DNA of 64,000 bases from Novipirellula herctigrandis (GCA_007859835.1 SJPJ01000001.1:4693078-4757077); one strand, 5' to 3'; counted from the stretch's first letter, positions 10,501 through 19,978 are shown. A program made the numbers and translations. Notes: generated by a model from the letters alone, not told the origin.

Positions 10501-13500
10501 CGAGATTGAGCTGTTCAATCGCGACAATGCCTCCTACACCGAACTCAGCAACTTCACCGTTTCGATCTGGAACGAAGACCCCGACAATGGTGGTAGCAAA
10601 CTCTGGGAAAAATCGTACTTAAGCAATGGCAGTGTGAACCGTGGTGGATCATTACGGATCACCGGCGGGGAAATTGCTGACGGCTCGACGTTACACTTGG
10701 CGACGGTACTTGGACGGGTCGTCCGTGTGCAACTCAATGGGCATAACAATGACGGCAACGGAACATTGTCGCTTGCGGATGTACGGGTTGTAAGCAGCGA
10801 CAAGGCCAATCCGATTGCCAACGTCGCGCTGTCAGGAACAGCAACCCAATCGAGCAACCACTACTACACACACGGATTCGCCGACACTGCGATCAACGGC
10901 ACGGTAGACCCGGCAGCTGAATTCACTACCACGCAAAACTCGTCGCAACCGTGGTGGCAAGTCGACCTTGAGCAAACAACCGAGATCGATCAGATCGTCC
11001 TGTACAATCGCCAAGATGCAGCGGACCGACTTGGCACCTTCCGAGTGTCTGTTTGGAACGGCGATCCAACGTCTGGTGGGACCGAGGTTTGGGGGAAGAA
11101 CTACTCGTATTCAAGCAGCGCCCCAGCCTTATCCACGACTTCCATTGGCCCCGGTGGCGGGCTGTTGATTGACGGTAGTGTTACCAGTGGTGGCACACGA
11201 CTCGATGAAGTGACTGACGGGCAATTCGTACGAGTACAACTCACGGGATCGAACTTCTTGTCGCTCGTAGAAGTCCAAGTGTGGAAAGCTGGCACCGTTA
11301 TTGACGCCAATGCACTCCAATACAATTACGATCCTGGCACCTCCGCAGCAATCTTCCCCGGCTCGCAACTTCTTGCGCCCAATGTCACCGGAGACATCTC
11401 TTTCACAGGAACCGTGGACGCTGTCGATCGAGGCAGCTCGTCGGGTAACGCCTATAATCGCGATTTCGTTCGCGGAACGACACCCGCGATTTTCAATCAT
11501 CGAATCGCCAATGGACGTTATCGCGTAACCCTGAACATGAGTGATCCGAGCGTTTCATTGGACAACATGTATGTGCAAGGTGAAGGTGTTGTCCTAGCAA
11601 CCAACATTGATCGCCCAATCGGCCAAAACGGAACGATGTCCTTGGAGGTCGATGTCACTGACGGTCAGCTAAATTTGGAATTTGGCGATGCCGACACGGT
11701 CAATCCCCTATGGGTAGTCAACCGAATCGTTTTGACTCGGATCCCGAACGGATCGCCTGCAATCGACCCCAACGGTGGCGTGGTTGATGAGGGAACCGAA
11801 GCCACGTTTACCAACCCTGACGACGTAGGCACCATCTACTACACCACCGATGGTTCGGACCCCAAGTTGCCCGACGGCAACATCAACCCCAATGCGGCGA
11901 TGGCCGGAGGCACAGTCACAACGATTGTGAATCTCCAAGACTTTGATGGCGTAACGGCACCGGCAATCCCCTCACAATGGACAGCAACGACAACCAATTC
12001 CGCAAGCAATTGGACGACCAATTCGTCTGCGAGTGATGGTGGACTCAACGGTGTTTCGGTAAACAACACCAGTCAAACGGCCGATGTGCGTTTGACATCC
12101 GCCCCGTTCGCGGTCGAAGCGAATAGCAGGCAAATCAGCTTCCGCAATTCTTACAATGTCGAAAGCACATACGACGGTGGGGTGTTGGAGATTTCCATCG
12201 ACTCGGGAACGTTTGTTGACATCCTGGCAGCGGGCGGGAGCTTCGTGGAAGGTAGTTACAACCAAACGATCAATGCGAGTTATGGCAATCCGCTTGCAGG
12301 ACGTCAGGCTTGGAGCGGCAACTCGAATGGATTCATTGATACCGTCGTCAATCTCCCAGCGACAGCAGTTGGTTCGGATGTGCAACTTCGCTGGCGGTTT
12401 GGCTCAGACAATATTGTGGCTGGTAGTGCTTGGGCGATCGATACCATTGAGCAAACCGTTGAAGAGATGTTCCCAGGTACCGTTGCAATTACCGAGGACA
12501 TGACGATCACCGCGCGAACTTTGATTGGCAACGTTTGGTCCGGTACCGCTCAGGCGTCGTTTGCGTTGACGCAACCCGCGACGATAGAAAGTCGATTGTT
12601 GTTTTACAACAACAGCGATTTCGACGGGAATGATTCCGCTGCGAACACCGCCGATGAAGGTGCAATCGCATCAGACAAACAGGCGTTATTACCAGGTCAA
12701 AATGCCAGCTTTGCAAACTACACTAGTTACAGTCGCGGCGTAAACGGGATCATAATTGACATCGCCAACCTGCCTGCGAGTGGATTGTCAGCGGATGATT
12801 TCACATTGCGTGTGGGCAACGATAGCGACACCAGCACGTTCACGGACCTGGAAATCGTTCCTGGTTTTTCGAGGCGTACCGGTGAGGGGGCTAATAGCAG
12901 CGACCGAATTACCTTGACGCTGCCCGATAAAGCCGTTGTAGGAAAGTGGTTGCAAGTCACGGTCAAGGCCAACGAGAACACAGCGTTGGAAACTCCCGAC
13001 GTGTTCTACTTTGGCAATGCTCCTGGCGAAGTCGGTAACAGTACGGACGATACCTCGGTCAGCAACGCGGATGTTTTGAAGATTCGTTTGAATCGAACCG
13101 CTGGCGGTACCACGGTGGACTCTACCAGTCCCTACGATATCAATCGTGATCAAATCGTATCCAACGCCGATGTGCTGCTTGCTCGACTAGGCCGAACGAC
13201 CTCCGAGGCTGAACTGAAACTGATCACTCCGAGCGGTGCAAGCAACTTCAGCAGTATTGTTGGCGTCTCTGCGTTGCAGGCAACCGATACCAATGCCGAC
13301 GGTGTCGTATCGGCAATGGACGCATTACTGGTGATCAATCATCTCAGCGGGTCAACCAACAATACGTCAGGCGAAGAAACAGCGTCCCAAGAAAAGTGGA
13401 GTCATTTGGACGTTGACGGCAACGGTCATGTCACGGCATTAGATGCTTTGATGGTGATCAATGAAATGAACCGTTCGCAGACCAATCCAAACTCATCCGT

Positions 13501-13603
13501 CAGCCAATCCCCGCAAGCGTTTGATCTTGCCCTTCGGGATCTGCAGTCCGAGGACGAAGAAGATGACATCCAATTGCTCGATTCACGACTCGACTCGGTG
13601 TAG
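7592..13603 (+). CDS. Giant LEPR-x-LL surface protein: beta-helix, carbohydrate-binding, dockerin
   Basis: 2003-residue surface protein. A basic N-terminus carries the EPLEERRLL motif (residues 28-36), the planctomycete LEPR-x-LL type signal. Next comes a right-handed beta-helix domain (about 40-600) resembling pectate lyase/chondroitinase-B folds, with many Asn-rich rungs. It is followed by a CBM6-like domain (about 710-835), two discoidin/F5-8 type-C-like domains (about 915-1070 and 1072-1233; WWQVD in the second, WWQVR in the first), a malectin-like domain (about 1243-1385) and a chitobiase C-terminal-like domain split by an insertion. The C-terminal cassette (1662-2003) has dockerin-type Ca-binding repeats (DTNADG, DVDGNG). 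Binding or degrading polysaccharide outside the cell is the likely role. ATG 7592 is chosen over TTG 7532 because AAGGG precedes it and the basic signal region begins there. Confidence 0.85.
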   Translation: MFKVKIRRSGAESRRSFNSRHRRRLLVEPLEERRLLAVYFVDNTGGSDTNNGLSLGASFGTIQRAANQAQPGDTVQIRGGTYRETVTLPRSGSSAAPIVFKPYNNEDVVISGGELVTGWTQYSGDIWQANVNWDAGGNADGNTLFVGGVMQQEGREYSSFASRTSNEGDLLDINEWGQIPQGAVTPTSFTSNDAKGWGDDYWNGARVRFHTKDWIIEDELITDYASSSGKISYADVGTISQKQVQGFFIYDTLKTVDQEGEWFKDGDTLYYQAASGQDPNSLDIEFKLRGYGFDADSRDHIHIEGITFRGVSIDTDSNTDSNIYQGNTFYAYDRANVGRFYITGDDNIFRDNEVSHTWISGITINGERNSLINNYIHDIGYNGTARTIVMSGAEHLFSHNTVSKFARSVFDGYPSRSEIAYNVFEDGGRLSYDTGVFDSDGGNGNNSFSIFHHNVFRNTDSRGIMEAFYGNNNNAVIHHNIIYDFQNGSRSFTANGSDFRQVYHNTIINTSPPDGLRSDSPDPDAIIQTRYNNNLQISLSDMEALGVDMRGNHNYSSSDFVNFNGKDFRLAAGSDAIDIGVVLPGVNDGYSGAAPDAGALEFGESMWAVGHDFVNKPTPIYAWEALPGTNIYTNSQFNQGIADWTIVSGSPNSADRNSWNLSREGNSLTGFIRTQSVEFTPGEAMSREFTGLTPNTTYTVGAGARIINQVTVGSQFDASSGSVSTGIYRDERFATGLSSGEWVRYDNIDFGDAGQFDLIEVLYTRAALNDSIADVEIQIRLDSPTGQLLGEFVDPKDDPGQNWFRNRGDLPTISGSHSIYISASGSNSVNLAVGPVRLLKETPPASDKLTATAQSSGTPTVSSPIGWTDWQLGYETFAFKTGPSATSATITFSNNGRINAYLDRLFLIEGELRTGINLAYTDGIASQSTTEVSMSASNATDQDPLTQSQTLATDNNSWWQVRFPKDFSIGEIELFNRDNASYTELSNFTVSIWNEDPDNGGSKLWEKSYLSNGSVNRGGSLRITGGEIADGSTLHLATVLGRVVRVQLNGHNNDGNGTLSLADVRVVSSDKANPIANVALSGTATQSSNHYYTHGFADTAINGTVDPAAEFTTTQNSSQPWWQVDLEQTTEIDQIVLYNRQDAADRLGTFRVSVWNGDPTSGGTEVWGKNYSYSSSAPALSTTSIGPGGGLLIDGSVTSGGTRLDEVTDGQFVRVQLTGSNFLSLVEVQVWKAGTVIDANALQYNYDPGTSAAIFPGSQLLAPNVTGDISFTGTVDAVDRGSSSGNAYNRDFVRGTTPAIFNHRIANGRYRVTLNMSDPSVSLDNMYVQGEGVVLATNIDRPIGQNGTMSLEVDVTDGQLNLEFGDADTVNPLWVVNRIVLTRIPNGSPAIDPNGGVVDEGTEATFTNPDDVGTIYYTTDGSDPKLPDGNINPNAAMAGGTVTTIVNLQDFDGVTAPAIPSQWTATTTNSASNWTTNSSASDGGLNGVSVNNTSQTADVRLTSAPFAVEANSRQISFRNSYNVESTYDGGVLEISIDSGTFVDILAAGGSFVEGSYNQTINASYGNPLAGRQAWSGNSNGFIDTVVNLPATAVGSDVQLRWRFGSDNIVAGSAWAIDTIEQTVEEMFPGTVAITEDMTITARTLIGNVWSGTAQASFALTQPATIESRLLFYNNSDFDGNDSAANTADEGAIASDKQALLPGQNASFANYTSYSRGVNGIIIDIANLPASGLSADDFTLRVGNDSDTSTFTDLEIVPGFSRRTGEGANSSDRITLTLPDKAVVGKWLQVTVKANENTALETPDVFYFGNAPGEVGNSTDDTSVSNADVLKIRLNRTAGGTTVDSTSPYDINRDQIVSNADVLLARLGRTTSEAELKLITPSGASNFSSIVGVSALQATDTNADGVVSAMDALLVINHLSGSTNNTSGEETASQEKWSHLDVDGNGHVTALDALMVINEMNRSQTNPNSSVSQSPQAFDLALRDLQSEDEEDDIQLLDSRLDSV

Positions 13604-13722
13604 TGCGGTGCGACCACAAGCGTAGCGAGCTACCGCTCGGAGTGCGTTCGCCCGCTACCGTTGGTCGCTAGAATCGTGTCATGAAAACACCAATTCCAGC
13701 GATAACGGGTGTAGGATTCATT
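12574..13722 (+). repeat. 1149-bp direct repeat, copy A
   Basis: Identical to 17423-18571 (offset 4849 bp) except for one base, C at 13690 versus T at 18539, by line-by-line reading. It encodes the last 342 residues of the beta-helix protein and continues 119 bp past its stop codon. It contains no transposase and no terminal inverted repeats were seen. Unit boundaries are sharp: flanking sequence is unrelated on both sides. Confidence 0.97.
13610..13668. other. Stem-loop in 3' flank, copy A
   Basis: GCGACCA and TGGTCGC bracket a 45-nt interior that itself contains the hairpin GTAGC-GA-GCTAC. It lies 7 bp after the stop codon. No T-run follows, so it may be a factor-dependent terminator, an mRNA stabiliser or part of a dispersed repeat. 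The same element recurs at 18459-18517 inside the second repeat copy. Confidence 0.5.
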
Positions 13723-14183
13723 AACTGTTCGAGACATGCGGACGCGAAACAATGCGTCAAGTTGCCGCACTCGGGTTCCAACTGTCATCAAATAACCACT
13801 TGAACAACGTGAAACGGCGAAAGGCAACGAATACGGCTGGCATAGGGTTTCCTCTTTCCTCACATTGTCAACAAATTGGATTGACCAATACCGTGCCTCC
13901 CACGACAATAGTGGCATTGGTGAAGACGTTGAGTAGTCGCCGTGGTGGGTTGAATTGCCTGTGCAAAAAGAAAGCGACGATCTTATCTGACAACAGAACA
14001 AGTTACCCTCTTCTTTCCTCGCCTTGCTGGTCCTGTGCCAACGCTATTTTGATTGCCGTCATGGCTACATTTTAACTTTCCACTATTTCACACTTCCAGC
14101 GTTCATGTTGTTGTCGCCAACTCGTCCATTCATTCAATCCCAACAACGCTAGTCATTGCACTTGCGTGCGCTACACCCCAAAC
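13723..14183. other. Intergenic region between two surface proteins
   Basis: About 460 bp following the end of repeat copy A. Short frames on both strands (13630-14001 minus, 13752-14075 plus) have unusual residue composition and no motif, so they are not called. The promoter of the metzincin gene should lie here; none was convincingly seen. Confidence 0.35.
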
Positions 14184-17100
14184 ATGTTCATGCTTAACCC
14201 TCGTAACAATCGTCACTCTTCTTCTGCGTTTCGTAAAGCTGAATCTGGACAATCTCAGCGACTTCGAAAAAGGAAATTTGGATATTTCCAAGCGTTAGAG
14301 GCGCGGCAACTACTGACAACGCTTTTGGTTGACGGATTCGCAGTGAATTGTCCCGAGATTGAGACGATCCAAGCTGGCGTCGAAAGTGTCACGATACCCG
14401 CAAGCGATCTGGTCGTATCGGTTTCGAATAACGACGCGATAGAGCAATCGCTTGAATCTCAATCGGTTGTTAGTACCGACAAGAAAGACTCGAACGATCA
14501 AGTCGATGCACTGGCATTGCCGAGTGATTTGCCATCAAGTTTCTCTGTGTCGATTGAGTATTCCGGTGAAAGGCTGACACTTCATCTTGAAAAGAATTCG
14601 ATCTTTGGAGAGAACACGAGGTTTCTGGTTGATAATGGCAGCGGCACCTTGGTTCAAGTCGATGCTGGTGCGGATCGTTCTTACCTTGGCAAAGTTGTAG
14701 AACATCCGGAATTCGATGTCAGTGCACTGCTTACTGCCGAGGGTCTCAAGGCCAATATTATTCGGCCGAATCAAAATTCTCTTACCATTGAGCCATTGGA
14801 GAATTCGTCTCCGAGCGGAATCCACAAAATCTCCGTAGCCGAAGGAGTGGATTTTGATGACGAATGTGATCACGATGAAAATCATGATGATGAAGTAGCT
14901 GCTGCAATGGCTGTAGACCCCAGCGTTGACGCCAATGCAACGCCGATTGTGAGTTCAAATTATAGCGAGGTCACCTCTTCAACGATCCCCTCGACGTCAG
15001 CCGCTATGAGCTCAGGAGCGACACTTCCGCCCACCAAAGTGATGGACGTGCTTGAGTATGAGATTGGTGTAGAGATTGGCTCGGCCGCATTATTAAACAA
15101 TTATTCCGGCACTACCGTTGAGCAGAAGGTAGCGAGCGCGATGGCCGAGGCGCAAAAGATCCCTGGCAACCTCGATGCCCGTTATCTGCGTTCCGCGGGC
15201 ATCAAGTACCGCTTGGGCACGGTCATTATCCGTACCGGCAGCGATCCGTTTTCCGTCAGCAACGGCAATGACAGTTCCGGCCTTTCGGCCTTCCGCAACT
15301 ACTGGAATAACAATCCTCAGGAGGTCGGAAACACCCACGACCTAGCGGTGTACCACGTGCGTTCGTCTCCCTCAGGCCTCGCGTATGTCAACAGCGTCGG
15401 CACGAGCAATCGATATGCGCTCACCGCAAGTAATGGTCCCAGCAGTTGGGCTGACGGCACCCTCGCCCACGAATTCGGTCACTCTTGGAATTTGCGGCAC
15501 ACAAGTGATTCCGGGTTCTTCTATGAGTCAAAACCTAGAGATAATTCAGGCACCGACGAGGCAGGGGGTTCTGAAGTATTTGTCAGCATCATGCACGGTG
15601 GCGGTGACCACAATATCGGCAGGCTGGCCTCAGCTGAAGCGGACGAAGTCTACAAAATACGCAATCAAAAGCGATCGTATGGGACTCCCTATACCCCAGG
15701 AGCAGTTGCTCCATTTGGTCATAATGACACAGCGGTGGTTAGCAGTTCCGCGAGAATCCTAGACGTCATTGCAAACGATTACGACGTCAATAACGATGTG
15801 CTTGATGTTCAGTTGCTCGATACGGTCAGCCAAAAAGGAGGGACCATAAGTCTTTCGGTTGGCACTGGGCCCGGCGGTAGAAACGAGATTCTTTACACTG
15901 CGCCCGCCGGCGTAACGGGAGAAGACTTCTTTCACTATACGGTTTTTGACACCTCTGGCAAAACCGATTTTGGGGCAGTTAACATCACGATCCCCGACCC
16001 CGTTACCGTTGATTTGACACAAACCGTCTACAATTATGATCCAGGCACAGACACGTCTCCGGTTTTTTCGGGCGCAACACGCCTGACGTCTGGTGTCCAG
16101 GGCGAAGTTTTCTTTAGTGGCGGTGACGTGAGCGGAGTGGACCGAGGGGACATCTCGGGCGTTAACGCTTACAACCGTGACTTCATTCGCGGGACATCCC
16201 CTGCGACGTTTAACCATCGGGTCGTCAATGGACATTATCGTGTGACGTTGAACATGAGTGACCCAACCGGCTCGCTGGACAACATGTTCGTGAGTGGTGA
16301 AGGCGTGACCTTGGCATCGGACATTGATCGACCGGTTGGCACGAACGCGACATTCAATGTCGAAGTGGATGTCGTGGATGGTCAATTGAATTTGGAATTC
16401 GGAGATGCCGATACAATCGACCCCGCATGGGCGGTCACCCGAATCGTCGTCACACAGCAATATCCCTTCGTTGATCTAACACAGACCGTCTACAATTATG
16501 ACCCTGGCACAGATACATCCCCGGTGTTTTCGGGCGCAACGCGTCTCGCGCCAGTGTACCAAGGTGAAGTCTACTTTAGTGGCGGAACGGTGGACGCGGT
16601 GGACCGAGGAGATCTCTCGGGCGTCAACGCTTATAATCGAGATTTCATTAGCGGAACAGCGCCAGCGACATTTAACCACCGAGTCATAAACGGGCAATAT
16701 CGTGTGACATTGAACATGAGTGATCCAATCGTCGCATTGGACAACATGTTTGTGCGTGGCGAAGGTGTGACCTTGGCCTCGGATATTGATCGGCCGATTG
16801 GCACGAACACAACGTTCACAGTCGACGTCAATGTCTACGATGGTCAATTGAATTTGGAATTCGGAGACGCCGATACAGTTGATCCAGCTTGGGCGGTCAC
16901 CCGAATCGTGTTGACGCAACAAGACGTTTTCGAGGATCCCACGGTCGTTAACCTGACCCAAACGAGTTATCGCTACGATGTGCAACCTTATGGGCTGTCT
17001 ACTTTTGATTCCACCTATGTGCCGCTCACTGACAAGGTCAATGGTGATATCTATTTCACCAGTTCCGTGGCATCGATCGATAACGGTAGCGCTCCTGGAG

Positions 17101-18452
17101 CGAATGGACTAAACCGTGATGGAATTTTCATCACCAGTGGCTCGATGACATTGGAACACAAAGTTGCTGATGGCGTTTATGACGTGTTGGTAACGGTGGG
17201 AGACCTCAACCACGCGATGGACGACATGGTCGTTTCGGCCGAAGCTGGTGCCGTTGTGTCAACAAGTATGTCCACCAACGCTAACCAATACTTGAACACA
17301 TTTGCCAATGGTGTCGCGGTATCCGACGGATCCCTTTCATTAACCTTCACCGCAGAAGGGGGAACAAACGATCGCTTCGCAACGACGCGTATCATCATTA
17401 CTCGAACGGGCGATTTGCCTACACCCGCGACGATAGAAAGTCGATTGTTGTTTTACAACAACAGCGATTTCGACGGGAATGATTCCGCTGCGAACACCGC
17501 CGATGAAGGTGCAATCGCATCAGACAAACAGGCGTTATTACCAGGTCAAAATGCCAGCTTTGCAAACTACACTAGTTACAGTCGCGGCGTAAACGGGATC
17601 ATAATTGACATCGCCAACCTGCCTGCGAGTGGATTGTCAGCGGATGATTTCACATTGCGTGTGGGCAACGATAGCGACACCAGCACGTTCACGGACCTGG
17701 AAATCGTTCCTGGTTTTTCGAGGCGTACCGGTGAGGGGGCTAATAGCAGCGACCGAATTACCTTGACGCTGCCCGATAAAGCCGTTGTAGGAAAGTGGTT
17801 GCAAGTCACGGTCAAGGCCAACGAGAACACAGCGTTGGAAACTCCCGACGTGTTCTACTTTGGCAATGCTCCTGGCGAAGTCGGTAACAGTACGGACGAT
17901 ACCTCGGTCAGCAACGCGGATGTTTTGAAGATTCGTTTGAATCGAACCGCTGGCGGTACCACGGTGGACTCTACCAGTCCCTACGATATCAATCGTGATC
18001 AAATCGTATCCAACGCCGATGTGCTGCTTGCTCGACTAGGCCGAACGACCTCCGAGGCTGAACTGAAACTGATCACTCCGAGCGGTGCAAGCAACTTCAG
18101 CAGTATTGTTGGCGTCTCTGCGTTGCAGGCAACCGATACCAATGCCGACGGTGTCGTATCGGCAATGGACGCATTACTGGTGATCAATCATCTCAGCGGG
18201 TCAACCAACAATACGTCAGGCGAAGAAACAGCGTCCCAAGAAAAGTGGAGTCATTTGGACGTTGACGGCAACGGTCATGTCACGGCATTAGATGCTTTGA
18301 TGGTGATCAATGAAATGAACCGTTCGCAGACCAATCCAAACTCATCCGTCAGCCAATCCCCGCAAGCGTTTGATCTTGCCCTTCGGGATCTGCAGTCCGA
18401 GGACGAAGAAGATGACATCCAATTGCTCGATTCACGACTCGACTCGGTGTAG
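14184..18452 (+). CDS. LEPR-x-LL surface metzincin protease with malectin-like repeats
   Basis: 1422-residue surface protein. The basic N-terminus carries LEARQLLT (residues 38-45). A metallopeptidase domain spans about 275-505: HEFGHSWNLRH supplies three His ligands (429, 433, 439) and E430, and SIMHGG is a plausible Met-turn, so it is a metzincin. A cadherin-like/tandem domain (about 506-602) follows, then three malectin-like domains about 150 residues each (608-757, 761-912, 920-1074), the first two closely similar (TVYNYDPGTD) and related to the single one in the upstream neighbour. The C-terminal 342 residues are identical to that neighbour and contain dockerin-like EF-hand loops. Start: ATG at 14184, with ATG 14190 and GTG 14166 as alternatives. 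An extracellular protease anchored to surface glycan is the likely role. Confidence 0.85.
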   Translation: MFMLNPRNNRHSSSAFRKAESGQSQRLRKRKFGYFQALEARQLLTTLLVDGFAVNCPEIETIQAGVESVTIPASDLVVSVSNNDAIEQSLESQSVVSTDKKDSNDQVDALALPSDLPSSFSVSIEYSGERLTLHLEKNSIFGENTRFLVDNGSGTLVQVDAGADRSYLGKVVEHPEFDVSALLTAEGLKANIIRPNQNSLTIEPLENSSPSGIHKISVAEGVDFDDECDHDENHDDEVAAAMAVDPSVDANATPIVSSNYSEVTSSTIPSTSAAMSSGATLPPTKVMDVLEYEIGVEIGSAALLNNYSGTTVEQKVASAMAEAQKIPGNLDARYLRSAGIKYRLGTVIIRTGSDPFSVSNGNDSSGLSAFRNYWNNNPQEVGNTHDLAVYHVRSSPSGLAYVNSVGTSNRYALTASNGPSSWADGTLAHEFGHSWNLRHTSDSGFFYESKPRDNSGTDEAGGSEVFVSIMHGGGDHNIGRLASAEADEVYKIRNQKRSYGTPYTPGAVAPFGHNDTAVVSSSARILDVIANDYDVNNDVLDVQLLDTVSQKGGTISLSVGTGPGGRNEILYTAPAGVTGEDFFHYTVFDTSGKTDFGAVNITIPDPVTVDLTQTVYNYDPGTDTSPVFSGATRLTSGVQGEVFFSGGDVSGVDRGDISGVNAYNRDFIRGTSPATFNHRVVNGHYRVTLNMSDPTGSLDNMFVSGEGVTLASDIDRPVGTNATFNVEVDVVDGQLNLEFGDADTIDPAWAVTRIVVTQQYPFVDLTQTVYNYDPGTDTSPVFSGATRLAPVYQGEVYFSGGTVDAVDRGDLSGVNAYNRDFISGTAPATFNHRVINGQYRVTLNMSDPIVALDNMFVRGEGVTLASDIDRPIGTNTTFTVDVNVYDGQLNLEFGDADTVDPAWAVTRIVLTQQDVFEDPTVVNLTQTSYRYDVQPYGLSTFDSTYVPLTDKVNGDIYFTSSVASIDNGSAPGANGLNRDGIFITSGSMTLEHKVADGVYDVLVTVGDLNHAMDDMVVSAEAGAVVSTSMSTNANQYLNTFANGVAVSDGSLSLTFTAEGGTNDRFATTRIIITRTGDLPTPATIESRLLFYNNSDFDGNDSAANTADEGAIASDKQALLPGQNASFANYTSYSRGVNGIIIDIANLPASGLSADDFTLRVGNDSDTSTFTDLEIVPGFSRRTGEGANSSDRITLTLPDKAVVGKWLQVTVKANENTALETPDVFYFGNAPGEVGNSTDDTSVSNADVLKIRLNRTAGGTTVDSTSPYDINRDQIVSNADVLLARLGRTTSEAELKLITPSGASNFSSIVGVSALQATDTNADGVVSAMDALLVINHLSGSTNNTSGEETASQEKWSHLDVDGNGHVTALDALMVINEMNRSQTNPNSSVSQSPQAFDLALRDLQSEDEEDDIQLLDSRLDSV

Positions 18453-18571
18453 TGCGGTGCGACCACAAGCGTAGCGAGCTACCGCTCGGAGTGCGTTCGC
18501 CCGCTACCGTTGGTCGCTAGAATCGTGTCATGAAAACATCAATTCCAGCGATAACGGGTGTAGGATTCATT
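17423..18571 (+). repeat. 1149-bp direct repeat, copy B
   Basis: Second copy of the cassette at 12574-13722. It encodes the C-terminus of the metzincin protein and continues 119 bp into the downstream region, where the single mismatch (T 18539) is found. The stem-loop at 18459-18517 is included. Identity of synonymous positions and of non-coding flank shows that the copies are recent or kept identical by gene conversion. Confidence 0.97.
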
Positions 18572-18892
18572 GGCCTATGGTGCCATCCATACACCGGCAA
18601 AAAAGTTGGTTTGTGGGTCACACGCAAAGCGGTTTCCTTCTAGATGCCCGCCGCGAATTCCGACACAGACACATAAGAGGGCCCTACATTGACGCTTGTT
18701 GCGCAAACTCCGAAACAAGTTTGGCTCTATTTGTAATTGTCAGAATCCTGAGAATCCTCTTGATCGGACGGACGCCCCTCTCAACGGACTTTTTCGGTGT
18801 CGCCCACCACTCGTGCACAATGTAGCGTGACGTAGCCTTGATGACTCGTAATCGACCATGTTTGGGCCATCAGCTATCGGAAGACTAGCAAC
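18572..18892. other. Intergenic region before lipoprotein hydrolase
   Basis: About 320 bp. A plus-strand frame (18577-18825) encodes a Cys/His/Arg-rich sequence without recognisable features and lacks a ribosome-binding site, so it is not called. The promoter of the next gene is expected here. Confidence 0.35.
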
Positions 18893-19978
18893 ATGCTTTT
18901 CCCGCATTCTCACCGTACTCGGAATCTTCATACGATCTCAGTCACTTGTTTAGGGCTCTTGATCGTGACGTTTTCGGGATGCCTTCCGACGACACCAATC
19001 GAACCGTTTTCCGTTGAATCGGTTTCACTCCCTGAAATGCCGTCACGGCCAACGGGCAAGGCAATGGCGGGTTCAACCGCATTGCGTTTCAACGTCTCCC
19101 TTCCTGTCGAACTTGGTCAACCAGGTGAGGCGAGTCAGGTTGTCGTTTTGATGCCATCGAAAAAGCCGCAGCTTAAACTTCCGTGCTTGGTATACACGCC
19201 CGCTGGATCGCCATTGTTTGCCGGAATGCAATTAACCCAACAGGACGAAATGCAAATGCTGCCCTACGTTCAAATGGGGTTCGCAGTAGTGTGCTACGAG
19301 ACCGACGGCGGCGCCCAAGCACTAACACCGCAGACTCCGCCCAAAGAGATGGCGGAATTGGCACGAAAATACGTTGCGTCCAAGGCGGGTTTAGTCAATG
19401 CACGCAATGCAATCACATGGGCGTTGCGATGTTTTGAGGAGATCGACAAAACGAAGATGTATGCGATCGGACATAGCAGCGGCGGAAAGCAGGCGTTGCT
19501 GTTGGCTGCCCATGACACCCGTATCCGCGGATGTGTCGCGTTCGCACCTGCCTGCAAAATGGATAGTTCGATTGGACGACTCATACGGAGTTGGCCTGTG
19601 GAAGACCCTGACCAATTGGTGACAGAAGTCCGTCGGTCCGTTCCTATGTCACACAGCGATCGGATCCAGGTGCCATGCCTATTGATCCACAGTCACAATG
19701 ACCGCATCGTCCGTTCATCCGAGGTCCAACGAATGGGTCAGGCAATTGGATCGGAAAGCGAGATCACCGAAGTCGATTCGGAAGACCATTTCGATATCCC
19801 CCAAGTCGGATTTGTAACTGCCGCGAAATGGCTTCAGAAACACACAGGGCTTGAGAGCGACGATTCCATCGATCCTATCCGCCCCGTCTCGCTCCCGGCA
19901 AAGTCACCAACACCAGTTCGACGCACCAATGTTCGGCATAACAGCGGAGACGTCCAGTACAATCCGTATCTGCAATAA
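18893..19978 (+). CDS. Lipoprotein alpha/beta hydrolase (dienelactone hydrolase-like)
   Basis: 361-residue exported hydrolase. A hydrophobic signal ends in the lipobox-like TFSGC with Cys30, so the protein is probably a lipoprotein. The catalytic triad of an alpha/beta hydrolase is visible: GHSSGG with nucleophile S195, HSHNDR with D270, and EDHFD with H299. The segment between residues 95 and 180 fits the core strands of the family, with a Gly-Gly oxyanion region around 139. The substrate is unknown; dienelactone hydrolase, acyl-esterase or peptidase S9-like activity are possible. A Pro/Arg-rich 45-residue tail follows the domain. It is monocistronic as far as can be seen. Confidence 0.8.
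   Translation: MLFPHSHRTRNLHTISVTCLGLLIVTFSGCLPTTPIEPFSVESVSLPEMPSRPTGKAMAGSTALRFNVSLPVELGQPGEASQVVVLMPSKKPQLKLPCLVYTPAGSPLFAGMQLTQQDEMQMLPYVQMGFAVVCYETDGGAQALTPQTPPKEMAELARKYVASKAGLVNARNAITWALRCFEEIDKTKMYAIGHSSGGKQALLLAAHDTRIRGCVAFAPACKMDSSIGRLIRSWPVEDPDQLVTEVRRSVPMSHSDRIQVPCLLIHSHNDRIVRSSEVQRMGQAIGSESEITEVDSEDHFDIPQVGFVTAAKWLQKHTGLESDDSIDPIRPVSLPAKSPTPVRRTNVRHNSGDVQYNPYLQ

Noticed and set aside
13630-14001. Minus-strand open frame after the first cassette
   Set aside because: Partly covers the stem-loop and repeat tail, composition not protein-like, no start signal.
12574-18571. The 1149-bp repeats as insertion sequences
   Set aside because: No transposase, no terminal inverted repeats or target duplications; they encode the protein C-termini in frame.
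18577-18825. Plus-strand open frame, 82 codons
   Set aside because: No ribosome-binding site, no recognisable domain, composition unlike neighbours.
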